Assembly: GCF_037176765.1 (NCBI RefSeq)
Contig: NC_090028.1
Coordinates: 21,029,234-21,093,233, forward strand
Length of the DNA stretch: 64,000 nucleotides
Reading direction: 5' to 3'
From: Anolis sagrei
Lineage: Eukaryota > Chordata > Lepidosauria > Squamata > Anolidae
Part shown: positions 31,301-39,355 of the stretch, one piece after another
How positions within the stretch are numbered: the stretch's first letter is position 1
Layout of the letters: each line of letters opens with the position of its first letter
The notes under the pieces: generated by a model
The model's database searches: none
Told to the model about the DNA's origin: nothing
The model's input: the letters and a program-made list of their open reading frames with translations, nothing else
Translations under genes and position numbers: made by a program

Positions 31301-33060
31301 CAGACAACAGTTCATTGTCCCACCCTCGTCATTCCACAGATATATAAACCAATTTTCCTAGTTCCAACAGACCTCACTACCTCTGAGGATGCTTGCCATA
31401 GATGCAGGCGAAATGTCAGAAGAGAATGCCTCTAGAACATGGTCATATAGCCAAAAAAACCCTACAACAACCCAATGCTATGCGAACTATGAGTGCCCTG
31501 TGTTCAGCCAAAAAAATTCCTAACATTCACCTTGTTTTTTCTGGTATTATTCTATCTTTCCTTCCAGGTGATTAGATTCCCTGAGCTCCGTCGCCTGTCC
31601 CTCAGCCTCGTGCCCAACATAACAGACAATAGCCTTCTAGCCATTGCTCGCCACTGCCGGAGCTTGGAACATCTGTCCCTGAACCATTGTGTGAACCTGA
31701 CGGATAAAGGCTTTGTAGAGGCGGCTGGCTCTCTGCCCAGGCTTCAGCATCTCATTCTTTCTGGCTGCAACCAGTTAACAACCTGGTAAGGAGCTCTGCA
31801 GAATCCAAAGGTTACCACCATGGATGTTGTTAGCAGATGGAGGAAGTGATATGAGTAGCAATTAGACCTTTGGAGACCAAAATTAACAAAATGATTTCAA
31901 TAGGGAGAAATATAGGATATTACACTCAGGTAGAAAATGAAATGCACAGATACAGGATGGGTGACACTCGATTCACTAACAGTCCATTGGAGTCCAGCAT
32001 CTTGGAGTCATAGGGTCCTTCCAGACAGGCATTATATCCCAGGATCTGATCTCAGGTTTTCTATTTTTCCTAGATGGCAGTGTGGACTCGTATAATCCAG
32101 TTTAAAGCTCCAATTGGTCCAACAGGCAGCAGCCAGACTGCTCACTGGAGCTGGGTACAGGGAGCACACAACCCCTCTGTTACGCCAGCTCCACTGGCTA
32201 CCAGTCTGCTCCAAAGCACAATTCAAAGTGCTGGCTTCAGCTTATAAAGCCCTAAACGGTTCCAGTCCAGCTTACCTGTCCCAATATCTCTCTCTCTATG
32301 AACCATCTCAGAGGTTAAGATAATCTGGAAAAGCCCTTCTCTCGGTCCCACCTCCCTCACAGGTGCCACTGGTGGGAACAAGAGACAGGGTCTTCTCAGT
32401 GGTGGCTCCTCAACTATGGAACTCCCTCCCCAACAAAATTAGATCAGCACCAGCTCTCCTGGCTTTCAGAAAGAAGTAAAAACTTGGCTATGGGTCCAAG
32501 TCTTTGGGCAATAAGCAATACAGGGAATGATCAGGTATTATGTGCAATTGATGTTTGACATTTGGCACCTGTGAGGGAAGGTTGAGAGGAGATCACCATG
32601 TATCAATATCTGAAAGGCTGTCATAAGGAGAGGAGGCTTCCTTTCTGTTGCCCTGGAGACTAGGACTCAGTGGAACAATGGGTTCAAGTGACAGGGGAAG
32701 ATATTCCACCTGAAGATTAGGAAGAACTTCCTGACCCGTAAGAGTTGTTCAGCAGTGGAACCCTCTGCCTCGGAGTGTGATGGAAGCTCCTTCCTTGGAG
32801 GCCAGGTATTTCTTACAATGCCAGGCTTTTCTTGAGGACAAATGGTCAGTAAATAACAATTGACTAGATTGTTTTGTTTTGGCAGGACTCTGAAGGCTAT
32901 TGGTCAAGAGTGTCGGCAACTAAAAACCTTGGACGTCTCCATGTGCAGCCAGATTAGCATGGCAGATGTCGAACACTTCCAATCCTACTTCCCACTACAG
33001 AGTCAGGCTAGCATCCAGTCCCGTTTTGTGGGCGGAGCAGATCTTTCCATTAGTCTTTGA
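10367..33060 (+). CDS. FBXL9: FBXL9/LRRC29: F-box and leucine-rich-repeat protein, complete, 7 coding exons
   Basis: Seven exons (10367-10393, 22558-22659, 24857-25840, 27329-27544, 28418-28630, 31568-31785, 32886-33060) join to 1935 nt, 644 residues plus TGA, all with GT..AG and consistent phases. Residues 6-43 form an F-box ([20 protein letters not shown], then [13 protein letters not shown]), split by intron 1. From about residue 80 come many cysteine-type leucine-rich repeats ([54 protein letters not shown]), broken by an acidic/Pro-rich linker around 432-490. Family role: F-box binds SKP1 in an SCF ubiquitin ligase and the LRR arc binds substrate. The target is unknown to me. Identity rests on F-box plus LRR architecture and position between TMEM208 and ELMO3. 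The human copy is annotated as a pseudogene (FBXL9P); this one reads open throughout. Confidence 0.88.
10440..10482. repeat. ATT/AT-rich simple repeat
   Basis: tattattataatattatgta; ends in the hAT target duplication atataata (10475-10482). Confidence 0.85.
10661..11600 (+). mobile_element. L2-like LINE, 3' part (copy A in hAT)
   Basis: One open frame 10687-11346 codes [20 protein letters not shown] ... [20 protein letters not shown] ... [20 protein letters not shown], the CR1/L2-group ORF2 C-terminus. It ends in (AATA)n. The long open frame suggests a fairly recent insertion. Confidence 0.85.
11601..12663 (+). mobile_element. L2-like LINE, 3' part (copy B in hAT)
   Basis: Open frame 11625-12389 ([20 protein letters not shown] ... 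[20 protein letters not shown]) reaches further 5' than copy A and differs at many sites, so it is a separate insertion of a related subfamily, same strand. Ends in aataaataaatag. Confidence 0.85.
12664..13900 (+). mobile_element. Non-LTR LINE of uncertain clade (RT to C-terminus)
   Basis: Codes [62 protein letters not shown] and, further on, [20 protein letters not shown] (C-C-H-C knuckle) with YWSKDI and stop at 13844. Frame is broken in a few places. Two other copies lie at 23628 and 28672. Ingi/Vingi-like affinity is a guess. A short duplicate of its YADD region sits at 10615-10660. Confidence 0.75.
14193..14347 (+). mobile_element. Sauria-type SINE fragment
   Basis: Starts inside the tRNA-like head (ggttgccggttcgaatcctg, a B box) and continues acatgcaaatgtgagtagat caataggtaccgc. 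Confidence 0.8.
14905..15275 (-). mobile_element. Possible solo LTR fossil
   Basis: On the minus strand it begins near TGTCAGAGTATAATG and has a retrovirus-like end region (cttagtaaacttgaacttgc). No confident flanking duplication. Broken, old; family not assigned. Confidence 0.35.
15638..17372 (-). mobile_element. L1 LINE, 5'-truncated, with 16-bp target duplication
   Basis: Minus frames 17115-16324 ([20 protein letters not shown] ... [20 protein letters not shown]) and 16414-15872 ([20 protein letters not shown] zinc knuckle) are the L1 ORF2 C-terminus. GCTTGGGGGTGATCTT is present at 15622-15637 and 17373-17388; the T run next to the left copy is the poly(A) of a minus-strand insertion. Confidence 0.9.
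18836..18926 (+). mobile_element. Sauria/Bov-B-type tail fragment
   Basis: gagtcatgccggccacatga ccttgagggtgtttacggac matches the body of the SINEs at 22731 and 34372. Confidence 0.55.
19000..19460. other. Intronic sequence, nothing recognised
   Basis: FBXL9 intron 1. No coding frame, repeat end or splice-flanked exon was recognised. Confidence 0.5.
19462..20080 (+). mobile_element. Endonuclease-type LINE, RT fragment
   Basis: [39 protein letters not shown] and [20 protein letters not shown] show the RT and thumb of the same family as 14350-18830. Decayed. Confidence 0.65.
20083..20500 (-). mobile_element. L2-like LINE 3' end
   Basis: (ATTT)n tail, tatcccgtcctatctcgatc, and minus-strand [40 protein letters not shown]. 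Confidence 0.8.
20500..21133 (+). mobile_element. L1 ORF1 fragment (coiled coil + RRM)
   Basis: [60 protein letters not shown] is the L1 ORF1 coiled coil leading into the RNA-binding fold; the C-terminal part continues in other frames to [18 protein letters not shown]. Opposite strand to the L1 at 15638. Confidence 0.8.
21134..21265 (-). mobile_element. L2-like LINE fragment
   Basis: gtagggttttgtaggttaaa-type sequence (ccgtatagggttttgtaggt) matches the reversed L2 ORF end seen at 44330. Confidence 0.6.
21600..21960 (+). mobile_element. Possible solo LTR fossil
   Basis: Starts near TGTCAGAATTAGTGAAGG, resembling the minus-strand start at 15270, with an acttagtaaactttgtgtta end region. Boundaries and family uncertain; broken. 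Confidence 0.3.
21960..22290 (+). mobile_element. Penelope-like element coding fragment
   Basis: [40 protein letters not shown] and [20 protein letters not shown] are the RT-thumb-to-linker region of Penelope-like proteins. It is the sense counterpart of the 8313 copy and stops before the GIY-YIG domain. Confidence 0.85.
22558..22659 (+). CDS. FBXL9: FBXL9 exon 2 (F-box core)
   Basis: After acceptor ctttttccag it encodes 34 residues, [20 protein letters not shown] then [14 protein letters not shown], followed by gtagca. This is the F-box helix bundle. No ATG-initiated frame reveals it, and it sits 12 kb from exon 1. Confidence 0.9.
22731..22875 (+). mobile_element. Sauria-type SINE, 3' half
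   Basis: catgcagtcatgccggccac ... cagacatgactggacttaat gtcagggg, the Bov-B-like tail. It begins about 70 bp after FBXL9 exon 2. Confidence 0.85.
23165..23476 (+). mobile_element. L2/CR1-like 3' end
   Basis: [11 protein letters not shown]-like codons, then tgtatcccaccttgagccac and an (ATT)n tail. Confidence 0.65.
23628..24738 (-). mobile_element. Non-LTR LINE of uncertain clade, second copy
   Basis: Minus strand codes [60 protein letters not shown] and, upstream, [13 protein letters not shown]; the same family as 12664-13900. It ends 118 bp before FBXL9 exon 3. Confidence 0.8.
24857..25840 (+). CDS. FBXL9: FBXL9 exon 3 (large LRR exon, 328 codons)
   Basis: Acceptor tcaatcctag precedes GAG AAC CTC TTG; 984 nt stay open to CTACAG|gtaaat. 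Contains at least seven LRR units with the LxxLxLxxC pattern. The antisense frames at 25302-25881 are shadows of this exon. Confidence 0.95.
26234..26965 (+). mobile_element. SPIN-like hAT element, 732 bp, with 8-bp target duplication
   Basis: Ends CAGTGTTTCTCAACCT and its near-perfect complement; flanks ATTTAGAG (26226-26233) and ATTTAGAT (26966-26973) match 7 of 8. The left 200 bp (cttaatgccgtgacccctta; tcatgttgtggtgacccc) match the SPACE INVADERS/URR1 consensus as I remember it. No transposase. Confidence 0.85.
27329..27544 (+). CDS. FBXL9: FBXL9 exon 4
   Basis: Acceptor cttccacag, 72 codons ([20 protein letters not shown] ... [12 protein letters not shown]), donor gtgcga. Two LRR units followed by the start of a charged linker. 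The frame runs on into the intron to 27736, which I take as read-through. Confidence 0.9.
27805..28250 (-). mobile_element. tRNA-derived SINE, about 430-bp type
   Basis: Reversed order: tttacagtacttatattcca (tail), the ttcaatgctgattata block, and ctgaccttcagcccag-type head ending gctaaagctggccc. Sense copy at 38892; related at 57694. Confidence 0.75.
28418..28630 (+). CDS. FBXL9: FBXL9 exon 5
   Basis: Acceptor ttgccttgacag, 71 codons: a linker with a PPP stretch ([16 protein letters not shown]), then [22 protein letters not shown], donor gtttgc. A LINE copy begins about 40 bp after the donor. Confidence 0.9.
28672..29711. mobile_element. Non-LTR LINE of uncertain clade, third copy, folded back
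   Basis: Plus strand 28695-29010 codes [20 protein letters not shown] ... [20 protein letters not shown] ... FIYADD. 29033-29312 then reappears inverted at 29420-29711. It starts about 40 bp past the FBXL9 exon 5 donor. Confidence 0.8.
29812..30939 (+). mobile_element. Helitron, both ends present, with hAT MITE inside
   Basis: Starts A|TCTATATAAATAAAAATG and ends GGGGATGA CTAG|T. Middle shares a long stretch with the SPIN-like hAT, including its 3' end (gacccccaggttgggaaatg). Contains a short AC microsatellite. Confidence 0.8.
30062..30331 (+). mobile_element. hAT MITE nested in Helitron
   Basis: G-run, cattatttaaactgttatgt, aaaatcctggctacgggcct. Flanks CCCATGAC (30054-30061) and CCCACAAC (30332-30339) match 6 of 8; the host motif is cccatgaccaacag. 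Confidence 0.75.
31130..31485 (+). mobile_element. Penelope-like terminal region, sense
   Basis: Runs aaccacctctcaacaaaaga-type sequence through cctcactacctctgaggatg cttgccatagatgcaggcga aatgtcag to tacaacaaccca. Ends about 80 bp before FBXL9 exon 6. Confidence 0.75.
31568..31785 (+). CDS. FBXL9: FBXL9 exon 6
   Basis: Acceptor tttccttccag, then [20 protein letters not shown] through [11 protein letters not shown] plus TG, donor gtaagg. Three LRR units; the split Trp codon (TG|G) is completed by exon 7. Confidence 0.92.
32010..32105. mobile_element. MITE fragment (cttctacactgcc family)
   Basis: gggtccttccagacaggcat ... atggcagtgtggactcgtat aatccag. Confidence 0.5.
32106..32530 (+). mobile_element. 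L2-like LINE fragment
   Basis: Plus frame: [55 protein letters not shown]. Confidence 0.8.
32578..32830 (+). mobile_element. CR1 LINE fragment
   Basis: Resembles 59215-59470: gccctggagactaggactca, tggaaccctctgcctcggag tgtgatggaag, corresponding to the CR1 ORF2 C-terminus. Just before FBXL9 exon 7. Confidence 0.7.
32886..33060 (+). CDS. FBXL9: FBXL9 exon 7 with stop
   Basis: Acceptor gttttggcag, a G completing Trp, then [20 protein letters not shown] through GGADLSISL and TGA at 33058-33060. It carries the last LRR ([17 protein letters not shown]) and a polar C-terminal tail. Confidence 0.9.
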
Positions 33061-33482
33061 GGCAGAGAGCACAAAGACAAAGAGTTCAAGATCATCGGCT
33101 GGCTTCGAATTTCCTCGGCAGCTTCTGCTAGGAAGGACAAAGTATCCTTGGGAAACTCCTGCTGCCTTGGTGGTCCCTTGACCAGGAGATGGTTCAGTTC
33201 TCAAACGATCTTTGTGCATTTGCCTTCCTAGTATGGCTACCGTCACCCCAGTGCTGCAAGTTCAACGGGGAAATTGATCTTGACCCTGAAAGGAGGTATC
33301 TGGTGCAAGGCAAACACCATCAGCAAAAAGGAAAGATGTTGGCTGGTATTAGTGTAAAATGGACACAGCCAGTAAGAAATATTTATGCTGGCCTGTTCAG
33401 GAAGCAAAGAAGAGATATTTTATATTCATAATGTTTTTAAAAGGTCTGAATTTTAAGATCAGTGCCCCTTCTGATCATTAAA
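33061..33482 (+). other. FBXL9: Probable FBXL9 3' UTR
   Basis: No coding frame of interest and no repeat I recognise. A weak polyadenylation hexamer attaaa lies at 33477-33482, just before a SINE insertion; no AATAAA was seen earlier. The UTR end is therefore a guess. Confidence 0.35.
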
Positions 33483-33621
33483 ACCGAAAAGTAAATTTGG
33501 GTCCCAGGCTCCTCCATCCAAAATGTGATCTAGCACTTTTTTTGTGTCAGGAGTGACTTGAGAAATTGTAAGTTGCTTCTGGTGTGAGAGAATTGGCCGT
33601 CTGCAAGGACGTTGCCCAGGG

Positions 33622-33938
33622 CAGGCATGTAGCCGGGGGGGGGGGGGGTTGAGGGGCTTCAGCCCCCCTCCCCTCGAAATTCTCATGGTGGTTCGCGAAA
33701 AGGCCTTACTGGTGCATTATTTAAACTGTTATGTTTATTCATATCATGATCTGATCACCATACTCAATATATCCCATATGCATGGGGGTATTGGGGTAAT
33801 GATACAAAAGGTTTGCTAGGCTAGACCCTCTTTCACTCAGACTCAGCCACCCCGAAACTCAGCCCCCCCCCCGAAACTCCTCCTGAAAAAGAATTCAGCC
33901 CCCCCCCCCCCCGAAACGAAATCCTGGCTACGGGCCAG
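33622..33938 (+). mobile_element. hAT MITE, 317 bp
   Basis: CAGGCATGTAGCC...left, GGCTACGGGCCAG right, flanked by perfect GCCCAGGG (33614-33621, 33939-33946). Same family as 30062-30331; dominated by G and C runs. Confidence 0.88.
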
Positions 33939-34084
33939 GCCCAGGGGATGTTTCCATCTTATGGGAGGATTCTCTCATGTTCCTTCATGGAAAGCTGGTG
34001 TTGACAGATGAGAGCTCACCACGCTCCCCGGATTCGAACTGCCAACATGTCAGTCAGCAGTCCTGCTGGCACAAGGGTTTAACC

Positions 34085-34219
34085 CAGTGGTTCTCAACCT
34101 CGGGTCCCCAGATGTTTTTGGCCTTCAACTCCCAGAAATCCTAACAGCTGGTAAACTGGCTGGGATTTCTGGGACTTGTAGGCCAAAAACATCTAGGGAT
34201 CCCAGATTGAGAACCACTG
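34085..34219. mobile_element. Palindromic hAT MITE, 135 bp
   Basis: CAGTGGTTCTCAACCT...AGATTGAGAACCACTG, nearly a full palindrome (atgtttttggcc / ggccaaaaacat), with perfect 8-bp duplication GTTTAACC (34077-34084, 34220-34227). Confidence 0.92.
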
Positions 34220-34371
34220 GTTTAACCCATTGCGCTACCGGGGGCTCCTGATCTAGCACTGACTTTTGTGGAAGACACATCTTGACTAGGAGCAGAAGGA
34301 CAGAAAGTGAATGGCGATTCGGTTTGAAATGTCCACATCTGCTCATAGACTAATCCTAATAGTAAAAAATT

Positions 34372-34705
34372 GGGAGCCCCCGGTGGCGCAGTGGGTTAAA
34401 GCACTGAGCTGCTGAGCTTGTTGATCGAAAGGTTGCAGGTTCAATTCCGGGGAGCGGCGTGAGCTTCCGCTGTCAGCCCTAGCTTCTGCCAACCTAGCAG
34501 TTCGAAAACATGCAAATGTGAGTAGATCAATAGGTACCGCTCCGGCGGGAAGGTAACGGCGCTCCATGCAGTCATGCTGGCCACATGACCTTGGAGGTGT
34601 CTACGGACAACGCTGGCTCTTTGGCTTAGAAATGGAGATGAGCACCACACCCCAGAGTCAGACATGACTGGACTTAATGTCAGGGGGACTACCTTTACCT
34701 TTTTT
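34372..34705 (+). mobile_element. Sauria-type SINE, full length
   Basis: gggagcccccggtggcgcag tgggttaaag (A box), ggttgcaggttcaattccgg (B box), tagatcaataggtaccgctc and the tail gacatgactggacttaatgt cag. tRNA-derived head, Bov-B-like tail. Confidence 0.92.
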
Positions 34706-34955
34706 TAAAGGGAATTTTGAAAGGATTTTTAAAAGCCCATTGAATGGGATCTATGACAGATGGGACCCTAGAGTTGAGAGACCTCCATATCATTTTCATG
34801 TAGTGTTCCTAATCGAATGTCTGAAATGCTCAGTTCATTGTTATTTATCTAAAATATTTCAAGTATGAATACGGATAAGGAACTAATCTCTAAGTTCGAC
34901 ATTGTCAATTTCAAATCTAACAGTCCAATAAGATGCTTCTTCTAAAATCAAAGTA

Positions 34956-36350
34956 CTGTATATACTTGAGTATAAGCTGGGAGATTATACCCCCCCCCCC
35001 CGCCTTATACTTGAGTCAAAGTTATTTACCAAGTTATTTACCATTTGAGTCAGTTATCGGCCATTTTTAAAGGCTGACACACACACCCCCGGCTTATACT
35101 TGAGTCAAAGTTATTTATCATTTTACTTTGTTATTATTATTTGTATTCCATTTATTATTTTACTCCATTATTATTACATTTATTATTTTACTCTTTTTAT
35201 TATTATTACCTTTATTATTTTACTCTGTTATTGGAAGGATATGTAAGCACATTTACACTGAAGGTTAGAATAATGGCTTAATCAGAGTTGGACAGTCTTA
35301 TCTTAAATTACAATTTTATGTAAACATTATTATTATTATTACTATTACTATTATTATCATTATTAAACTTTATTTGTACCCCGCTAGCATCTCCCGAAGG
35401 ACTCGATGCGGCTTGCAAAGGCCAAGGCCTCAACACACAACATAACAATACAAAATCCAAGCCAAATTAAAAACAATTAAAGCAATATAACAATAAACAA
35501 TACACTAAGACACAATGAAACTGGGCCTGGCCAGAGTAAAGGGTACAGGATTAAAAGTGCTGATGTGACAGGTGGAATATAAAGGATTATAGGGCAAGTG
35601 CAGTGTGCAGCGTGCAGCAATCTTAGTTTTAATAAAGTGCTTCTGGGACTTGGTATTGGAGATTTCCTATTCTGGGAAGGCACATTGGAACAGCCAGGTC
35701 TTCAAGTTCTTTCTAAAGACTGCCAGGGTAGGGGCCTGTCTAAGATCTTTGAGAAGGGTGTTCCAGAGTCGGGGGGCCACCACAGAAAAGGCCCTGTCTT
35801 GTGTCCCCACCAAACGTGCTTGTGACGCAGGCGGGATCACGAGCAGGGCCTCTCCAGATGACCGAAGTGAACGCGTGGGTTCATAGACGAAGATGCGGTC
35901 ACGCAGGTAGGATGGTCCCAAACCGTTCAGGGCTTTGTAGGTAAGCACCTGCACCTTAAATTGGGCTCGGAAAATAAACGGCAGCCAGTGGAGCTCCTTG
36001 AACAGAAGGGTTGACCTCTCTCTGTAAGGGGCCCCGGTTAACATCCTGGCCGCTGCTCGTTGGACCAGTTGGAACTTCCGAGCCGTTTTCAAGGGCAGCC
36101 CCACGTAGAGCGCATTGCAGTAGTCCAATCTGGAGGTGACCAAGGCATGGACCACCCCGGCCAGATCATTCAAAAACATTTAACCTACTGATGCCTCAAT
36201 TAATGTAATTTTGCTGGTATCTATTTTTATTTTGAAATTTACCAGTAGCTGGTGCATTTCCCACTCTCGGCTTATACTCGAGTTAATACGTTTTCCCAGT
36301 TTCCCAGCCTCTGCTTATATTTAGGTTGGCTTATACTTGAGTATATACAG
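34956..36350. mobile_element. TA-flanked DNA transposon with L2 insertion
   Basis: Ends CTGTATATACTTGAGTATAA and its complement, flanked by TA on both sides, as in Tc1/mariner elements. No transposase. An L2-like LINE occupies about 35322-36172. Sister copy at 51567-52187. Confidence 0.75.
35322..36172 (-). mobile_element. L2-like LINE 3' part inside the TA-flanked element
   Basis: Minus frame 36179-35667: [40 protein letters not shown] ... WNTLLKDLRQAPTLAVF; (ATT)n tail at the left. Confidence 0.85.
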
Positions 36351-36352
36351 TA

Positions 36353-36940
36353 TATTTCCAAGAGCAACTACTGTTATGGGAAGACCACAGCAAGCTAAGA
36401 CATCTCCTTCCTGAAGGACAGCTGCAGCCATTCCAAAGATTCCACCATTCAATGCAACACCACAACTAAGATTGTTCCCTTTAGCTTTGCTTTTATTTTA
36501 TTAAGGCCTCCTTCCCAAAGGCAGTACCACAGTGAACAAGTTACAGTAGAAGCACCTGAGCAGGAAGTCCCTTTACAAAAGACAGTGAGTGAGGGAAGGT
36601 TCCTTTCCTTTTAAGTCAGTGGACATGCACAATGGGACAAAAGTGATTGAGAAATGGTTGATCCAGTGCAATGAACTTTCCAAAGAGGCAATACTGCCAA
36701 GAGTATAAAAAGGTGATCGATATAGATATTTACAGAATTCACATGAAAAAACAATAAGAACCATCACATTTTTTTTCAGAATGGTTGTCCAATGACTCTC
36801 AATGAGAGTATCTCCTGATATTGTCATAGCTCCCAAATGACCACAGAAGTGCTTCTGGAAACCCATGTTGCAAAAGGTTAGCTGGAGTAGCCACATTTTG
36901 GTGGTGGTCTGTCATTTTTCTCTAATGAAAAGCACACATT
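36353..36940. other. Intergenic, nothing recognised
   Basis: No repeat end or conserved frame recognised. The small minus frame at 36896-36573 looks like chance. Confidence 0.45.
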
Positions 36941-36942
36941 TA

Positions 36943-37245
36943 GAGGGGGCACCAGTGGTGCAGTGGGTTAAACCACTGAGCTGCAGAACTTGCTGACCGA
37001 CAGGTTGACGGTTTGAATCTGGGGAGCGGGGTAGGCCCAGCTTCTGTCAACCTAGCAGTTTGAAAACATGCAAATGTGAGTAGATCAATAGGTACTGCTT
37101 CTGCGGGAAGGTAACGGCACTCCATGCAGTCATGCTGGCCACATGATCTTGGAGGTGTCTATGGACAATGCCAGCTCTTTGGCTTAGAAATGCAGATGAG
37201 CACCAACTCTCAGAGTCAGACACAATGTCAGGAGAAACATTTACC
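36943..37245 (+). mobile_element. Sauria-type SINE
   Basis: gggggcaccagtggtgcagt gggttaaacc, then ggttgacggtttgaatctgg and the acatgcaaatgtgagtagat block; tail decayed. Confidence 0.88.
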
Positions 37246-37274
37246 TTTTTAGAGGAGGACCAGTAAACTATCCA

Positions 37275-37548
37275 GTTTGGGGTTTTTTGTTGTGTCAGGA
37301 GCGACTTGAGAAACTGCAAGTCGCTTCTGGTGTGAGAGAATTGACCGTCTGCATGGACGTTGCCCAGGGACACCCGGATGATTTGATGTTTTTATCATCC
37401 TTGTGGGAGGCTTCTCTCATGTCCCCGTATGAGGAGCTGGAACTGATAGAGGGAGCTCATCCACCTCTCCCCGGATTTGAATCTGCGACCTGTCGGTCTT
37501 CAGTCCTGCCAGCACAGGGGTTTAACCCACTGCGCCACCGGGGGCTCC
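37275..37548 (-). mobile_element. tRNA-head SINE, second tail type, first copy
   Basis: Antisense: ttgtgtcaggagcgacttga ... gtttaacccactgcgccacc gggggctcc. Flanked by actatccag (37267 and about 37553). Confidence 0.88.
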
Positions 37549-37562
37549 AGTGAACTATCCAG

Positions 37563-37790
37563 GTTTTTTTTGTCGTGTCAGGAGTGACTGCAAGTTGCTC
37601 CTGGTGTGAGAGAATTGGCCGTCTGCAAGGATGTTGCCCAGGGGACGCCTGGATGATTTGATGTTTTTATCATCCTTGTGGGAGGCTTCTCTCATGTCCC
37701 CACATGAGCAGCTGGAGCTGATAGAGGGAGCTCATCCGCCTCTCCCCGGATTTGAACCTGCGACCAGTCCCACTGCGCCACCGGGGGCTC
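37563..37790 (-). mobile_element. tRNA-head SINE, second tail type, second copy
   Basis: Same family and strand as the preceding one, shortened in the head; again flanked by actatccag on both sides. Confidence 0.85.
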
Positions 37791-37926
37791 CAACTATCCA
37801 GTAAAGTCAACCCAATAAGGTAGCCAGTGGCCAGTCAAGGCTGTAGCTTCACTACATTCGAGTTTCTTGCTACTCCCCTATACCTGGCAAAAACACAATG
37901 AAATGTGACAGAAAGACCAAATATTT

Positions 37927-38276
37927 CAGCGGTTCCCAACCTTTTTTTTTTTTTACCAGGGACCACTCTCCAACATTAGTACCAAAAGGGTTACGAATCA
38001 GTCTTTGGTCAACTTTAGATTCGGTTTGGTTATTTGGGGTGCTGACTCCGAAAATTGCATTGGATAGACCACATCAGCTCTAGTTTCTGATACAGAACAT
38101 ATGCCATCCAGTAGTCGCCAATCTGCTCACCCACAGAAAACCATATTTAATAAGCCTCGGCACTATAAGGGGGTTTAGCGAGACCAGTCTCTCTAGTTGC
38201 AACGGTGTAGTAACAGTGAGGCCGTAGACCATATTTTACTTTTTGCAGACCACAGAGCACAGGTTGGGAACCACAG
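37927..38276. mobile_element. hAT MITE, 350 bp
   Basis: CAGCGGTTCCCAACCTTTTT left; AGGTTGGGAACCACAG right; flanks AAATATTT and AATTATTT match 7 of 8. Confidence 0.82.
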
Positions 38277-38890
38277 AATTATTTGCACAGCCACAGAATC
38301 CAACTTCTGCAGGCATAAAATTTAGAAAATGGTTCAGGGAATGCACATTGCCTCGGCTATTAAATGGCATGTAACAAGTCCTGAAAGTTTTTTAGAAAAT
38401 GTTGGATTCATTTTCAGATATTTGTCCCCTTAGACACATGCTTTTAAGAGCATCTTAAGAGAAACATTCTTGAAAGAGGAGCCATTAGAAACCTCTCCCC
38501 ATGCCATACACTCCTTGCAGTGCTTGTGGAAAGAAAAGTCCCGGAAAGTGGTGCTATGATTTTTGAATGAAGTGTCATGCCTCCTGTTCCTTATACCCAT
38601 GAAGCTCAGTGTTCCCAAGCAGCCAGTTGTGCAAAGAGCTAGTTTCTGCTTCGCATAACGTAGCAAAAGGTAGAACAAATTTCAACAAAATTTTAGGCTA
38701 AATAAAGCCAAAGAAATGGTAGGGAAAAAAAGACAAAGAGAGTGGAAGGTCTGCCTATTTTTTTCCTGGGAAAAGCACAGGGACAGGTCTGTCCCCCAAA
38801 TATTGCTGACTCTTCAGTCAAAGGTTAACAAAATGTGGGATGATAAATGTCTAGTGTACAAATGAATAGAGGCATTTTAAGCTCCCTTAC
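38277..38890. other. Intergenic, nothing recognised
   Basis: No conserved frame or known repeat seen. Confidence 0.45.
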
Positions 38891-38891
38891 T

Positions 38892-39310
38892 TGGGGCCGG
38901 CTTTAGCACAGATGTAGCCGCAGTAAATTTTACCAGTCGAAAGGTTGACAATTCAAAGGTAGGTCAGTGAGCTCCTGACCTTCAGCCCAGCTCCCCTAGT
39001 GGATCAAAACAGCAATGTGAGTAGATGAATAGGAACTGCATTAAGCAGGGAGGCACGGTGTTTTGGAGGAAAGTTTACAAACAAAGAATCTCTTCGGCAA
39101 GGAGATGAAGCAACAGCACCCCCCCTGTGGCCGGAACCGAGTGCAGCCTCCAAAGATGCCAAATGATGAGAAAAAACTATATATACCTCTATCTGTTGTC
39201 TGTCTTGTCATTGTATAATCGGCATTGAATGTTTGGCGTATATGTGTTCTGTGATCTGCCCTGAGTCCCCTTCGGAGTGAGAAGGGTGGAATACAAGTAC
39301 TGTAAATAGG
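38892..39310 (+). mobile_element. tRNA-derived SINE, about 430-bp type
   Basis: ggggccggctttagcacaga head, gaaaggttgacaattcaaag B-box region, ttgtctgtcttgtcattgta and the tail ggaatacaagtactgtaaat. Confidence 0.8.
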
Positions 39311-39355
39311 CGAGCTGTTGTAGTAGAGTCTGTTAGTAATGTTGCAAGCAGTGGT

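Larger units (their letters stand above)
33538..34248 (-). mobile_element. tRNA-head SINE with two nested hAT MITEs
   Basis: Antisense SINE (tgtgtcaggagtgacttgag ... cgctaccgggggctcc) flanked by TGATCTAGCACT at 33526-33537 and 34249-34260. Its body is split by MITEs at 33622-33938 and 34085-34219. Confidence 0.9.

Noticed and set aside
34372-34460. tRNA gene (good A and B boxes)
   Set aside because: The head continues into the Sauria SINE body and tail and recurs in several copies; no cloverleaf-closing acceptor stem.
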